Positions 55,032-55,447 of a DNA stretch of 55,447 nt are shown here, piece after piece (position 1 is the stretch's first letter; each line of letters opens with the position of its first letter). The translations under genes were made by a program, and so were the position numbers. Origin of the DNA: Actinomycetales bacterium (lineage in GTDB: Bacteria; Actinomycetota; Actinomycetes; Nanopelagicales; Nanopelagicaceae); NCBI GenBank assembly GCA_018969585.1, contig JAGWYB010000004.1, forward strand, positions 1-55,447. The letters run 5' to 3'. The notes beneath the pieces are model-generated. The model saw nothing but the letters and a program-made list of their open reading frames with translations. It was not told the DNA's origin and did no database searches.

Positions 55032-55447
55032 CGAGTTTTCGCCAGATCAAAGAGAGTCGATTTCGCTGGATCAAATGGACAGCCACCTTGCTTCAAATGC
55101 TCAAGATATTCATCGCGGAAATATTTAATTGAAGAGATGATTGGACTTGCGGCTCCATCAGCTAACGCACAGAATGAACGACCAGCGATGTTGTCACAGA
55201 GATCTAATAACTTATCAAGATCCTTAGCTTCGCCTTTTCCACTTTCCAGGTCTTGCAGAATCTGAACTAACCACCAAGTTCCTTCGCGGCACGGAGTGCA
55301 CTTTCCACATGATTCATGTTTGTAAAATTCTGTCCATCGCAATACTGCTCGAACAATGCACACTGTTTCATCGAATATCTGGAGCGCTTTAGTTCCAAGC
55401 ATGGATCCGGCTGCCGCTACGCCTTCATAATCAAGCGGTGTATCTAG
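55028..55447 (-). CDS. nuoF: NADH-quinone oxidoreductase subunit F, C-terminal part
   Basis: The NADH-binding, FMN subunit, cut by the window edge; only about 139 C-terminal codons are present (from [19 protein letters not shown]). [15 protein letters not shown] binds the 4Fe-4S cluster N3, and [20 protein letters not shown] is the usual end. The ATG at 55402 is internal, not the start. nuoE to nuoA presumably lie upstream, outside the window. Confidence 0.96.
   Translation of the reverse strand, partial: LDTPLDYEGVAAAGSMLGTKALQIFDETVCIVRAVLRWTEFYKHESCGKCTPCREGTWWLVQILQDLESGKGEAKDLDKLLDLCDNIAGRSFCALADGAASPIISSIKYFRDEYLEHLKQGGCPFDPAKSTLFDLAKTR

Noticed and set aside
1-55447. CRISPR arrays, prophage, insertion sequences, secondary-metabolite clusters, defence systems
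   Set aside because: No direct-repeat arrays, transposases, integrases, capsid or toxin genes, or restriction/abortive genes were recognised in either strand.

Overview
The window reads as a gene-dense stretch of the chromosome of a streamlined, moderate-to-low GC actinobacterium. The best match I can name from memory is the freshwater acI lineage (Nanopelagicales, Planktophila-like); this is inference. The supporting evidence is a tRNA-adenosine-deaminase-associated protein next to tadA (an actinobacterial pairing), a polyprenol-phosphate mannose synthase, an actinobacterial-type xylose isomerase, very short intergenic gaps, many 1-4 bp start/stop overlaps, and many starts that look leaderless (TANNNT box, six bases, start codon). 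No prophage, insertion sequence, CRISPR array or origin is visible.

Region 1 (1-19.4 kb) is mostly housekeeping. It holds asd (cut by the window edge) and lysC, an acetamidase/formamidase with an amino-acid permease, recR-dnaX, the SRP RNA, tRNA-Ser(GGA), a succinate-semialdehyde-type dehydrogenase, a permease fused to an OB-fold, a polyprenol-phosphate mannosyltransferase, tRNA-Ser(CGA), tadA and its partner, upp, malic enzyme, a DedA protein, a DMT exporter, an ABC-F ATPase, a GNAT acetyltransferase and an SDR.

Region 2 (19.4-38.8 kb) is a carbohydrate island. It contains a GH1 glycosidase, a GlmS-like SIS isomerase, a phosphomannose-isomerase-type cupin, an SDR, a DeoC aldolase, a ROK kinase, a GntR/HutC regulator, a second SIS protein, a complete CUT2-type sugar ABC transporter, two Gfo/Idh/MocA dehydrogenases, a TIM-barrel sugar isomerase/epimerase, an FAD oxidoreductase, a phosphotriesterase-fold hydrolase, xylose isomerase and xylulokinase. 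Three near-identical TGTMTAKACA-type sites lie in three divergent intergenic regions, one at the GntR gene itself, so much of the island is probably one regulon. The transporter is preceded by a chain of hairpins (26110-26211) that looks like a structured RNA leader. I cannot name the substrate; the gene set suggests a glycoside or unusual sugar that is oxidised, hydrolysed, isomerised and cleaved by an aldolase, with xylose/xylulose feeding in.

Region 3 (38.8-43.9 kb) holds a SIMPL-domain protein, a Sua5-type tsaC, a PsiE-like membrane protein flanked by two tiny single-span ORFs, tRNA-Tyr, a class I FBP aldolase, a YajQ protein and a RarD-type transporter.

Region 4 (43.9 kb to the end) is the respiratory complex I operon on the minus strand, nuoF (partial) to nuoN, every junction overlapping by 1-4 bases and ending in a long-chain polyprenyl diphosphate synthase that probably makes the menaquinone tail.

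The only protein-gene-free stretch over 300 bases is 6922-7235, which is occupied by the SRP RNA and tRNA-Ser(GGA).
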